The notes: generated from the sequence alone by a model not told the origin. A DNA stretch of 6,144 bases from Bacteroidales bacterium (GCA_027073875.1 JALTEO010000327.1:1-6144), one strand, 5' to 3'. Shown: positions 1 to 4,559, counted from the first letter of the stretch. Translations and numbers: made by a program.

Positions 1-80
1 GTAAATAAATCAATAAGTTTTTTATTAGGATTTTTATCGGTTAGAAACCTCAATATGACATTCGTATCAATGTATCTCAT
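1..80 (-). CDS. vapC: VapC-type PIN-domain toxin, 5' end only
   Basis: The gene reads leftward from ATG at 80-78 and runs off the window start, so only about 26 residues are visible. They begin MRYIDTNVILRFLTDKNP, the signature first strand and helix of PIN-domain ribonucleases. Asp5 in the D-T-N motif is the first metal-binding acidic residue of the family. VapC toxins cleave RNA (often tRNA or rRNA) and are blocked by their cognate VapB. The start lies inside the upstream vapB gene: vapB stops at 69-67, giving a 14-nt overlap, so the two are probably translationally coupled. No strong ribosome binding site of its own is visible. The remaining catalytic acids lie outside the window, so whether the toxin is intact cannot be judged. 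Confidence 0.88.
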   Translation of the reverse strand, partial: MRYIDTNVILRFLTDKNPNKKLIDLF

Positions 81-330
81 CTTTCACAGACTCCACAAGG
101 TATTCCTCTGTGGCTTTATTTATACTTTTTTCATCAACCTCTTTATCTGCATAGTTGCTAAAAATACCGGCAAGATTTTCCGCCATATTATCGTAGGATT
201 CAACAGGAACTATCTTTATACCATCATCTTCCTCAATTATATTAACCTTATCACCTATGTTTATCTTGTATTTCTTTCTCAGTCTTGCAGGTATCACCAC
301 CTGCCCTTTATTGAAAACCTTTGCAAGCAT
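67..330 (-). CDS. vapB: VapB-type antitoxin, AbrB/SpoVT fold
   Basis: This is an 87-residue protein. Residues 1-45 are a swapped-hairpin AbrB/MazE/SpoVT DNA-binding domain, with the typical KGQVVIPARLRKKYKINIGD stretch near the N-terminus. The acidic C-terminal tail (about 46-87) is the part that would wrap and inhibit VapC. Length and layout fit VapB antitoxins. The ATG at 330-328 follows a good ribosome binding site (GGAGG on the minus strand, near 335-340). The gene overlaps vapC by 14 nt in the usual antitoxin-first order. Autoregulation is likely, because a perfect palindrome lies over the promoter just upstream. In such systems antitoxin alone, or the toxin-antitoxin complex, binds its own operator. 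The family call is firm; the exact partner specificity is inferred. Confidence 0.9.
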   Translation of the reverse strand: MLAKVFNKGQVVIPARLRKKYKINIGDKVNIIEEDDGIKIVPVESYDNMAENLAGIFSNYADKEVDEKSINKATEEYLVESVKDEIH

Positions 331-344
331 TGAAACCTCCTTTC

Positions 345-376
345 AATGAAGTTATACTAAATAGTATAACTTCATT
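345..376. promoter_or_regulatory. Perfect 15-bp palindrome, probable vapBC operator
   Basis: Two 15-nt arms (345-359 and 362-376; right arm TAGTATAACTTCATT) are perfect inverted repeats separated by the two bases AA. The palindrome begins about 14 bp upstream of the vapB start codon and contains the likely -10 box TATACT of the vapBC promoter. A dimeric AbrB-fold antitoxin binding here would block transcription, which is the standard autoregulation of vapBC operons. Symmetry and position are seen directly; the binding protein is inferred. Confidence 0.75.
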
Positions 377-389
377 ACCGTAAAGTCAA
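363..389 (-). promoter_or_regulatory. Probable sigma-70 promoter of vapBC
   Basis: On the minus strand a TTGACT -35 box (389-384) is followed after 15 nt by a TATACT -10 box (368-363) that lies within the palindromic operator. The spacing is 1-2 nt shorter than ideal. Transcription would start near 356, leaving a short leader that carries the vapB ribosome binding site. Confidence 0.5.
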
Positions 390-438
390 CCAAATATCAA
401 CATCATTCTTTTTTTTGTTGGACGAGGTTAGGGTAATT

Positions 439-461
439 GCAACACAAACACCTATATATAG
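439..461 (+). repeat. TATATATAG element, copy 1 (divergent)
   Basis: The 21 nt at 441-461 match the corresponding part of copies 2 and 3 at 18 of 21 positions, ending in the invariant CTATATATAG (452-461). The copy ends 8 nt before the TTGACA box of the STAS-gene promoter, in the gap between that promoter and the diverging vapBC promoter. Its downstream edge reads TATAGGGA. It could be a promoter, an operator or an upstream activating site. Confidence 0.6.
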
Positions 462-469
462 GGAAAAAC

Positions 470-497
470 TTGACAAATGGCGGTAATGAGGTAAACT
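470..497 (+). promoter_or_regulatory. Probable sigma-70 promoter of the STAS-like gene
   Basis: A consensus TTGACA -35 box (470-475) is followed after 16 nt by TAAACT (492-497) as -10. Transcription would begin around 504, giving a leader of about 25 nt. The 15 nt AAAAACTTGACAAAT (464-478) recur exactly, on the other strand, at the promoter of the convergent ATPase gene (1899-1885). Confidence 0.65.
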
Positions 498-519
498 TTT
501 AACTAAGGGAAGTTAAAAG
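496..519 (+). promoter_or_regulatory. 9-bp inverted repeat at the STAS-gene transcription start
   Basis: The arms CTTTTAACT (496-504) and AGTTAAAAG (511-519) are perfect inverted repeats around AAGGGA. The left arm touches the -10 box and the right arm runs into the AGAGGTG ribosome binding site (518-524). The repeat could be a repressor operator over the start site or, if enough of it is transcribed, a leader hairpin near the ribosome binding site. Its position suggests repression; the binding protein is unknown. Confidence 0.45.
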
Positions 520-528
520 AGGTGAACT

Positions 529-882
529 ATGAGAAATGTTGTAATAAGAATTAAAGATATATTTCCTGGTGTGAGTTTTTTAGGAACAAGACCGAGCGGT
601 GAAAAGATAAGAGAGATGATGGAGAAAGTTTTTGCAGAAGGTAATACCGTGACTTTGGATTTTGCTGGCATAGAAGGTATAACTCAGAGCTTTGGAGACG
701 AGATTATCGGCATATTCACTCGATATTACGGCAGGGATTTTATAAAACAGAACGTAAAGGCTGTTAATTACAACGGAGAAATCAAAGAAGTTCTTAATTG
801 GGTTGTAGACTACAGTAACAGATGGCATAAAGAGAATAAAGAAAAGATAGGTGAAATGCCGTTCATGCACGCTTTTGCTTAG
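529..882 (+). CDS. STAS-like domain protein, DUF4325 type
   Basis: This is a 117-residue soluble protein. Residues 44-61 (DFAGIEGITQSFGDEIIG) match the conserved core of the DUF4325 STAS-like family: a hydrophobic strand, then I-T/S-Q-S-F-x-D-E-I, which corresponds to the D-S-S-G region of anti-sigma-factor antagonists. Residues 71-95 (KAVNYNGEIKEVLNWVV) form the following strand and helix. STAS proteins of this kind typically bind GHKL kinase or ATPase partners in partner-switching regulation. The ATG follows AGAGGTG with 4 nt spacing. The gene has its own promoter with a 9-bp inverted repeat over the start. It converges on, and overlaps by 4 bp, a GHKL ATPase gene, the expected type of partner. 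The Ser54 position could be a phosphorylation site by analogy with SpoIIAA, though DUF4325 members are not known to me to be phosphorylated. Biological output is unknown. Confidence 0.82.
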   Translation: MRNVVIRIKDIFPGVSFLGTRPSGEKIREMMEKVFAEGNTVTLDFAGIEGITQSFGDEIIGIFTRYYGRDFIKQNVKAVNYNGEIKEVLNWVVDYSNRWHKENKEKIGEMPFMHAFA

Positions 883-1781
883 AAGATATCTTCTTCCTCT
901 TTTTCTCTGTCCTCTTTTCTGATAACTTTTAGAAAATCTTCTAAAGTTATATCAAAAAACTTGTCGTATTTTAGTCGCACAATTACTATGCTGCCTCTCC
1001 AAAGATTTTCTTTAAATAAGGTTTTATCTAATATATGCCCATCTTTTAAAGTAAGGCTTCCCTTTCTTGATATTATTTTAAGTGTGCCACCAAAACTTTC
1101 AATTATTCTTGATATCACATAAAGACCAAAACCAATATTCTTGTTGTATAGATGGTATCTATTTGATCTTTTTGTGTAGCCTGTGACACCTTTTTGCAGA
1201 GCCTTTTCTATAGCGTCATCATCACTTCTTAATTCTTTGTATTTTCTTTTTAATGTATTGAGAAAGCCCACACCTGCGTCTACAACAACTATTTCGCTTT
1301 CTTTTAGATTAGGAAACATTTGACCAGCGCATATTGTGCTTATTATGCTGTCCGAGTGGTCTATAGCGTTTGTTACAAGCTCTCTTACTATATACTTCAG
1401 AAAAGAGGATAGTTTATAGTCTTCCACAGGCATTAAATCTATAAAATCTTCTGCAAAAATATCTGCATCGTCGACATTTGTTGGGGCAAAATCTTTTATT
1501 GGTACTGTAGTGGAAGAAAATTCTCTATCAGTTATTTTCAATAAGTAATCGTAAGCTTTGGATTTTTTAAAATCTTCATCTGCCATTATCTCTAAGTTAT
1601 TTTCCATTCTTGTTCTTCTTAGCTTTTCGCACCTGAGAATTGCCCAAAAGGAAGGATCTATAAAATACTTAGTTCCGATTAATTCAACTCTTTTACTTTT
1701 CTCTAATTTGGGTAGTATGTATTCTAAATCAAAGAAACTAATTTCAGATTTATCAAGTATTAAAATGTCGCTTTCTTCCAT
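879..1781 (-). CDS. GHKL ATPase with STAS-like N-terminus
   Basis: This is a 300-residue cytosolic protein. The C-terminal half is a GHKL/HATPase_c domain. It has an N box ELVTNAIDHS (about 134-143, Mg-binding Asn), a G1 box VVVDAGVGF (about 165-173), a G2 box NIGFGLYVISRI (about 215-226) and a final RGS strand (about 262-264). There is no His-phosphotransfer segment, so it resembles SpoIIAB/RsbW-type regulators or a stand-alone ATPase more than a sensor kinase. Residues 31-57 look STAS-like (RVELIGTKYFIDPSFWAIL), with D-P-S-F where antagonists have D-S-S-G. The C-terminus is strongly charged. I chose ATG at 1781-1779 because GAGAG at 1795-1791 is 9 nt upstream. A TTG at 1790 would sit directly on that site and add three residues. 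The gene is convergent with the DUF4325 STAS gene, with 4 bp overlap of stop codons, and has a matching promoter. A partner-switching role is inferred; the target is unknown. Confidence 0.82.
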   Translation of the reverse strand: MEESDILILDKSEISFFDLEYILPKLEKSKRVELIGTKYFIDPSFWAILRCEKLRRTRMENNLEIMADEDFKKSKAYDYLLKITDREFSSTTVPIKDFAPTNVDDADIFAEDFIDLMPVEDYKLSSFLKYIVRELVTNAIDHSDSIISTICAGQMFPNLKESEIVVVDAGVGFLNTLKRKYKELRSDDDAIEKALQKGVTGYTKRSNRYHLYNKNIGFGLYVISRIIESFGGTLKIISRKGSLTLKDGHILDKTLFKENLWRGSIVIVRLKYDKFFDITLEDFLKVIRKEDREKEEEDIF

Positions 1782-1793
1782 TATAAACAACTC

Positions 1794-1840
1794 TCGGGGT
1801 TCGCCCTGTACCTTATAGTTTGCGCAGGGTTACTGCCCGA
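1794..1840 (-). promoter_or_regulatory. Structured 5' leader of the GHKL ATPase gene
   Basis: The predicted leader of about 76 nt (from near 1858 to the ATG at 1781) can fold in two exclusive ways. In the long fold TCGGG (minus strand, 1840-1836) pairs with CCCGA (1798-1794), and an inner CCCTG (1829-1825) pairs with CAGGG (1808-1804). In the other, two short hairpins GGG-CAGTAA-CCC and GGG-CGAA-CCC form. The long fold ends against the GAGAG ribosome binding site. This could give translational control. It does not match a riboswitch class that I know. Confidence 0.35.
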
Positions 1841-1864
1841 ATTCCGTAAAAGATTATTTTTGGC

Positions 1865-1893
1865 AAAATAAGGCATCTTTTATAATTTGTCAA
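1865..1893 (-). promoter_or_regulatory. Probable sigma-70 promoter of the GHKL ATPase gene
   Basis: On the minus strand consensus TTGACA (1893-1888) is followed after exactly 17 nt by TATTTT (1870-1865). The surrounding 15 nt (1899-1885) are identical to those around the -35 box of the convergent STAS gene at 464-478. The two promoters face each other and bracket the two-gene module. A possible weak plus-strand promoter, TTGTCA (1887-1892) then TAGAGT (1910-1915), overlaps the same site and would read toward the 251-aa gene. Confidence 0.62.
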
Positions 1894-1916
1894 GTTTTTA
1901 AAATAAGATTAGAGTA

Positions 1917-1955
1917 GAAACTGTAACACAACTCCCTATATATAGAAGAGGTGTT
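1917..1955 (+). repeat. TATATATAG element, copy 2 (30-bp direct repeat)
   Basis: Positions 1917-1946 are identical to 2712-2741, and the next few bases align with one indel up to GGTGTT. The copy contains CTATATATAG at 1936-1945. Its segment TAACACAACTCCCTATA (1924-1940) matches the T7 promoter core at 14 of 17 positions. The right edge, GAGGTG (1948-1953), is also the ribosome binding site of the gene starting at 1958. Promoter, operator and ribosome binding site may thus be packed into one unit. Confidence 0.85.
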
Positions 1956-1957
1956 AA

Positions 1958-2713
1958 ATGCACAACTGGAAACCCACGGAGTCTGTCCAGAAAGCCATAT
2001 ACCGCATAAGCCGGAACACAGACGAAGTCATTTCGGAGATCAAAAGCCGCGACTGCATTCTCAACAACACCATAGAGCCCTTTCCCGACATTAAGTCTCT
2101 TGAGCCGTTCTGCGTTTATCACTACTGGTGTAGTTCTGAATCGGTAAATGTTTTTCAGGTTGTAGGCACTGCACACCCTGACTATGTAGGTGCAGCCTGG
2201 ATAGACATGCTGAAACTCGGCAAAAGAATGCCCCTTAACCTTGGCCTGCTTGCCGAGAATCCTATCTACTACTTCGAAAGCAAAAAGAAAGAGCCCGACA
2301 TGCACTACACCAAAATCAACGATAAAATCTACATCTCAAGAGAGGGCAACCACAGAACTGCCATAGCTAAAGTGCTTTTCTACTACACAGGAGATGCGGT
2401 TCTGCACGGTATTGACTTTCAGGAATACAAAATCGATTTCAGCTTAAAGGAGAATTTAGAGAAACTTAAAGAGATACTCTTTACAAAATTCCCTTATATA
2501 GAGGCGAAAATCGAAAGAAAGACTATAAAACGGGAGGATACCGCGGGCTGGATGAAGGAATACTACGACATAACCATCACTCTAATCAACCACAAGAAAC
2601 GCAAAACCCACTCAATTAAACCTGAGGGTCTCAGTGCCATTCTGCAGAAGCTCAGCAGTCTCACTCTTTGGAAGAGAATTTTTACACGTCCATCAGATCT
2701 GCCCTTTCTGTGA
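1958..2713 (+). CDS. Unrecognised protein with ParB/sulfiredoxin-like GNHR motif
   Basis: This is a 251-residue protein with no signal peptide or membrane segment. I do not recognise the family. The clearest motif is ISREGNHRTAIAKVL at about 126-140, which resembles the G-x-H-R nucleotide-binding loop of the ParB/sulfiredoxin superfamily. A preceding PLNLG/NPIYYF stretch (about 92-105) could correspond to the upstream strand. The C-terminal part (165-250) is rich in Lys and Glu. The ATG follows GAGGTG with 4 nt spacing, and this site is part of repeat copy 2. The stop codon overlaps repeat copy 3 by two bases. The gene therefore fills nearly all the space between the two direct repeats, like a cassette. 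Codon use differs from its neighbours in the first two thirds: many C-ending codons and CGC/CGG arginines, against AGA/AGG and A/T-ending codons elsewhere. This suggests separate acquisition. DNA binding, nuclease or nucleotide-dependent activity are all possible; none is shown. Confidence 0.7.
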   Translation: MHNWKPTESVQKAIYRISRNTDEVISEIKSRDCILNNTIEPFPDIKSLEPFCVYHYWCSSESVNVFQVVGTAHPDYVGAAWIDMLKLGKRMPLNLGLLAENPIYYFESKKKEPDMHYTKINDKIYISREGNHRTAIAKVLFYYTGDAVLHGIDFQEYKIDFSLKENLEKLKEILFTKFPYIEAKIERKTIKREDTAGWMKEYYDITITLINHKKRKTHSIKPEGLSAILQKLSSLTLWKRIFTRPSDLPFL

Positions 2714-2749
2714 AACTGTAACACAACTCCCTATATATAGAGGGGTGTT
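2712..2749 (+). repeat. TATATATAG element, copy 3 (30-bp direct repeat)
   Basis: The 30 nt 2712-2741 repeat 1917-1946 exactly. The repeat starts inside the TGA stop of the preceding gene and contains CTATATATAG at 2731-2740, about 50 nt before the HU start codon. The stretch TAACACAACTCCCTATA (2719-2735) is the T7-like core. No canonical TTGACA lies at the right distance for its TATATA to act as a normal -10. It is nevertheless the best promoter candidate for the HU-to-topB operon, since I see no better one between 2714 and 2792. Confidence 0.85.
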
Positions 2750-2765
2750 GGTATTACCGACACCC
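2743..2765 (+). promoter_or_regulatory. Strong hairpin in the HU leader
   Basis: GGGTGTTGGT (2743-2752) pairs with ACCGACACCC (2756-2765) around the three-base loop ATT, giving ten pairs including one G-U. It begins 2 nt after the TATATATAG element. If transcription starts at the G of that element (2740), the RNA would carry this hairpin almost at its 5' end, which would protect the mRNA. As a terminator for the upstream gene it is poor, because no T-run follows. Confidence 0.55.
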
Positions 2766-2792
2766 ATACTACTATTTCGAGGAGGTTTTTGT

Positions 2793-3068
2793 ATGACTAA
2801 GTCTGAGTTTGTAGAGGAGATATCCAAAAGGACGGGGGCTAAAGTAAGGGACGTTAATGCCTTTGTTAATGCCTTTATTGATGTTGTAGGTGACGCCCTT
2901 GCGAAAGGTAAAAACGTTACTTTAACCGGCTTTGGCAAGTTTTATGTTAGAGACAGGGGAGAAAGGGAAGGCGTAAACCCTCAAACTGGTGAAAAACTCA
3001 AAATTAAGCCTCATAAAGCACCTTTGTTTAAAGCGGGTGCAACACTAAAAGAAAAAGTAAATAGTTAG
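2793..3068 (+). CDS. HU-family histone-like DNA-binding protein
   Basis: This is a 91-residue protein of normal HU length. Residues 1-45 form the helical dimerisation part (MTKSEFVEEISKRTG..., ending near KGKNVTLTGFG). The family signature GFGKFYVRDRGEREGVNPQT lies at about 46-65, including the NPxTG tip of the DNA-binding arm. PLFKAGATLKEKV closes the fold. HU dimers bend and compact DNA and assist replication, recombination and repression. The ATG at 2793 has a strong GAGGAGG site (2779-2785) upstream. A longer reading from 2634 would run through the upstream gene and the repeat, so it is rejected. HU is the first gene of a likely operon ending in topB, and it is followed by a hairpin that may reduce read-through. 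HU on mobile elements often serves element maintenance. Whether it is HU or IHF-like cannot be settled here. Confidence 0.93.
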   Translation: MTKSEFVEEISKRTGAKVRDVNAFVNAFIDVVGDALAKGKNVTLTGFGKFYVRDRGEREGVNPQTGEKLKIKPHKAPLFKAGATLKEKVNS

Positions 3069-3092
3069 TTAGGGGCGGCTTTCCGCCCTTAA
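3069..3092 (+). terminator. Hairpin after HU, weak terminator or attenuator
   Basis: TTAGGGGCGG (3069-3078) pairs with CCGCCCTTAA (3083-3092) around the loop CTTT: ten pairs with one G-U. It starts directly after the HU stop codon. No T-run follows, and the next gene starts 20 nt later with its own AAGGAGG. It is more likely to be a partial terminator or 3'-end stabiliser that lets HU be made in excess over downstream genes than a full stop. Confidence 0.5.
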
Positions 3093-3111
3093 ATTCACTT
3101 AAGGAGGCTGT

Positions 3112-3642
3112 ATGCTTTCTACTGTTTTTAAGAGAGAAAAAGAAATAAGTTTGGCCGACATAAAGGCGTTTATAAACTCAAGAAAAACTTCTCAAGTTGT
3201 TATAAAAACCAGAAAAGAAAAGGCAACTTATCCTATTTTAGAAGCTTTTTTTAATGGTTATGCTTTTACTTTCATTTTTAACGTCGATAGAAACGACTAC
3301 AATAAAATCAGAGATATAATCCTTCTTATAAAAGAAAAAATCAAACGTAATAAACTAAAATATACAAAACACTTTTTCTTTGCCGTGACCGTGCCTCAAT
3401 TGTTTTCCGCCCTCAACGCTGATGCGAGGATAGGCATAGCTTTAATTGAAACAAACTTTGATTGCGTGACAGGATATAAAAACATTTACCAGTGTAGGTT
3501 GCACGGCAATTATGCCTATAACCAGAAGGTTTTTTGTGAAAACCTTTATGATTTACCTTTGGTTTTTAGGAGGTTTATAGAGGAAAACCAAAACAAGCCT
3601 GAGGAAATCGTCAAATTCTTTAAGGAGGTTGACTGTGCCTGA
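3112..3642 (+). CDS. Unrecognised 176-aa protein
   Basis: I do not recognise this protein. It is soluble, basic and mixed alpha/beta, with no signal peptide or clear membrane helix. The N-terminus MLSTVFKREKEISLADIKAF is charged. The middle (about 45-60) has an aromatic-rich strand FFNGYAFTFIFNVDRNDY. Around 88-115 the pattern of hydrophobic strand, helix and strand (HFFFAVTVPQLFSAL, then ARIGIALIETNFD) is loosely reminiscent of the later half of PD-(D/E)XK nuclease-like folds, but I cannot point to a convincing catalytic set. Two Cys residues near 118 and 127 could be incidental. AAGGAGG precedes the ATG by 4 nt. The end overlaps the next gene by 8 nt. It shares a short FKRE start with the 185-aa protein at 4560, which hints at a remote relationship only. 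Confidence 0.78.
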   Translation: MLSTVFKREKEISLADIKAFINSRKTSQVVIKTRKEKATYPILEAFFNGYAFTFIFNVDRNDYNKIRDIILLIKEKIKRNKLKYTKHFFFAVTVPQLFSALNADARIGIALIETNFDCVTGYKNIYQCRLHGNYAYNQKVFCENLYDLPLVFRRFIEENQNKPEEIVKFFKEVDCA

Positions 3643-4099
3643 AAAAACATTGCAAGATAAGTTTTTGCATATTACTGTGTTGGTTTTCGGAATAATTTCA
3701 CTGCTTTTAGCTTTCGCTCCCATTTCCCGTTATTATCAGTATTACGAAAGCATTCAAAACCTCGGTGGCATTACTTATTTGCTGTACATCGTTCCTTTTT
3801 TTGTGATTGGTTGCGCTATAGCGGCGCTTTATAAAAAGTTGCCTAACGTTGGGATTTGGTACATCTCAATTGGCGGCATAGGATTCATGCTAACTATTTT
3901 AACGGTATACATAGGCGACAAAACGCTTGAGGCGTTCATTGAGATTAACTCAACTCTCACCTATATAACCCCGCAGTTAGGCATCGGTGCAATCGTAATG
4001 TTTGTTGTTTATTTACTTGTAGCATTAATAGGTTACGCACTAATAACGTCATCTAATAAAGACAATAAGCCATCTCAAGAGGAGAAAAGTGAAGGTTAA
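3635..4099 (+). CDS. Four-helix membrane protein, function unknown
   Basis: This is a 154-residue protein with four predicted membrane spans at about 11-30, 45-66, 73-93 and 115-138. It has a short charged N-terminus (PEKTLQDK) and a hydrophilic Lys/Glu tail (139-154). No enzymatic motif is visible. I chose GTG at 3635 because AAGGAGG (3622-3628) lies 6 nt upstream. The TTG at 3629 would touch the ribosome binding site. The start overlaps the previous gene by 8 nt and the end overlaps the next by 11 nt, so translation is probably coupled with both. Placement beside a YdjM-like membrane hydrolase suggests that the two act together in the membrane, but this is inference from position only. It could be a pore, a small holin-like protein or a membrane anchor. 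Confidence 0.8.
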   Translation: MPEKTLQDKFLHITVLVFGIISLLLAFAPISRYYQYYESIQNLGGITYLLYIVPFFVIGCAIAALYKKLPNVGIWYISIGGIGFMLTILTVYIGDKTLEAFIEINSTLTYITPQLGIGAIVMFVVYLLVALIGYALITSSNKDNKPSQEEKSEG

Positions 4100-4550
4100 A
4101 AGCCATCTTGCGGTAGGGACACTGGTAGGCGTCGGTGCTGTAGGCGTGCACGACTTAACTCGCTTACAGGTGCTGATGCTCGCCGCCGTTATTATAGGCA
4201 GCGTTATACCTGACATTGACTTAACTTTAACTGGTTTCAAATATGAAAAGTTTAAAGACCGCACATTTCTTTCTCATAGGGGTATCACGCACCATGTGTT
4301 ACTGCCTATAATTATCGCCATAATCGGCTTTATTTTCTCAAGGCCAGTTTTAGTGGCGTTTGCGTTGGGTTTGGGTGTTCATATTATTACCGACATGTTC
4401 AGCCCGTTAGGCGTGCCTTACGGCTTCAAATACCAAAAGAGAGTAAAAATACCACTTTATACGACGGGCAAGCTATCTGAGAATGTTTTTTTAGTATTTG
4501 TTTTATTTTTAGTTTTCGCCGTGTTTTTCGGCAAAAAAATTATTTTTTAG
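4089..4550 (+). CDS. YdjM/DUF457-type membrane-bound metal hydrolase
   Basis: This 153-residue membrane protein has the features of the YdjM (LexA-binding, inner-membrane, predicted metal-dependent hydrolase) family. These are an N-terminal SHLAVG with His6, PDIDL at 41-45 with Asp42 and Asp44, HRGITHH at 63-69, and HIITD at 98-102. Together these His and Asp residues would hold metal ions. Predicted membrane helices lie at about 27-40, 70-83, 87-100 and 131-147. Substrates are not established for most members; phospholipid or other membrane substrates are often supposed. The GTG start at 4089 follows AGAGGAG (4078-4084) and overlaps the previous gene by 11 nt. The stop codon overlaps the AGGAGG of the next gene. 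All key residues appear present, so the enzyme should be active. The role within a mobile element is unknown. Confidence 0.87.
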   Translation: MKVKSHLAVGTLVGVGAVGVHDLTRLQVLMLAAVIIGSVIPDIDLTLTGFKYEKFKDRTFLSHRGITHHVLLPIIIAIIGFIFSRPVLVAFALGLGVHIITDMFSPLGVPYGFKYQKRVKIPLYTTGKLSENVFLVFVLFLVFAVFFGKKIIF

Positions 4551-4559
4551 GAGGTTTTT

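Noticed and set aside
55..333. Plus-strand 92-codon reading frame over vapB
   Set aside because: It is antisense to a clear antitoxin gene and has no ribosome binding site or recognisable motif.
345..376. loxP-like recombination site, since the arms contain ATAACTTC
   Set aside because: loxP has 13-bp arms around an 8-bp asymmetric spacer. Here the spacer is 2 bp, the arm order differs and the site sits on the vapBC promoter, so an operator explains it better.
881..894. Palindrome AGAAGATATCTTCT at the convergent stop codons as a two-way terminator
   Set aside because: With a workable loop only five weak pairs remain and no clear T-run follows directly; the bases are also coding for the ATPase C-terminus.
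1794..1840. Cyclic-di-GMP riboswitch, suggested by ACAGGGCGAACC on the minus strand
   Set aside because: The tetraloop, receptor and second-helix parts that should follow are missing; only about 20 nt remain before the start codon.
1898..2305. Minus-strand reading frame of 135 codons
   Set aside because: It lies opposite the 251-aa gene and across the repeat, has no ribosome binding site and gives a Cys/Val-rich protein without motifs; it is a shadow.
2748..2775. Sigma-70 promoter TTGGTA, 16 nt, TACTAT before HU
   Set aside because: Its start site would fall at or inside the HU ribosome binding site, and the -35 part lies within the hairpin stem.
2634..2792. N-terminal extension of HU from an ATG at 2634
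   Set aside because: It runs through the end of the previous gene, the direct repeat and the leader hairpin. The ATG at 2793 has an ideal ribosome binding site and gives standard HU length.
4517..4549. Terminator hairpin GCCG...CGGC near the end of the hydrolase gene
   Set aside because: It is short, inside the coding region and followed by an A-run on this strand; the next gene starts at once with a strong ribosome binding site.
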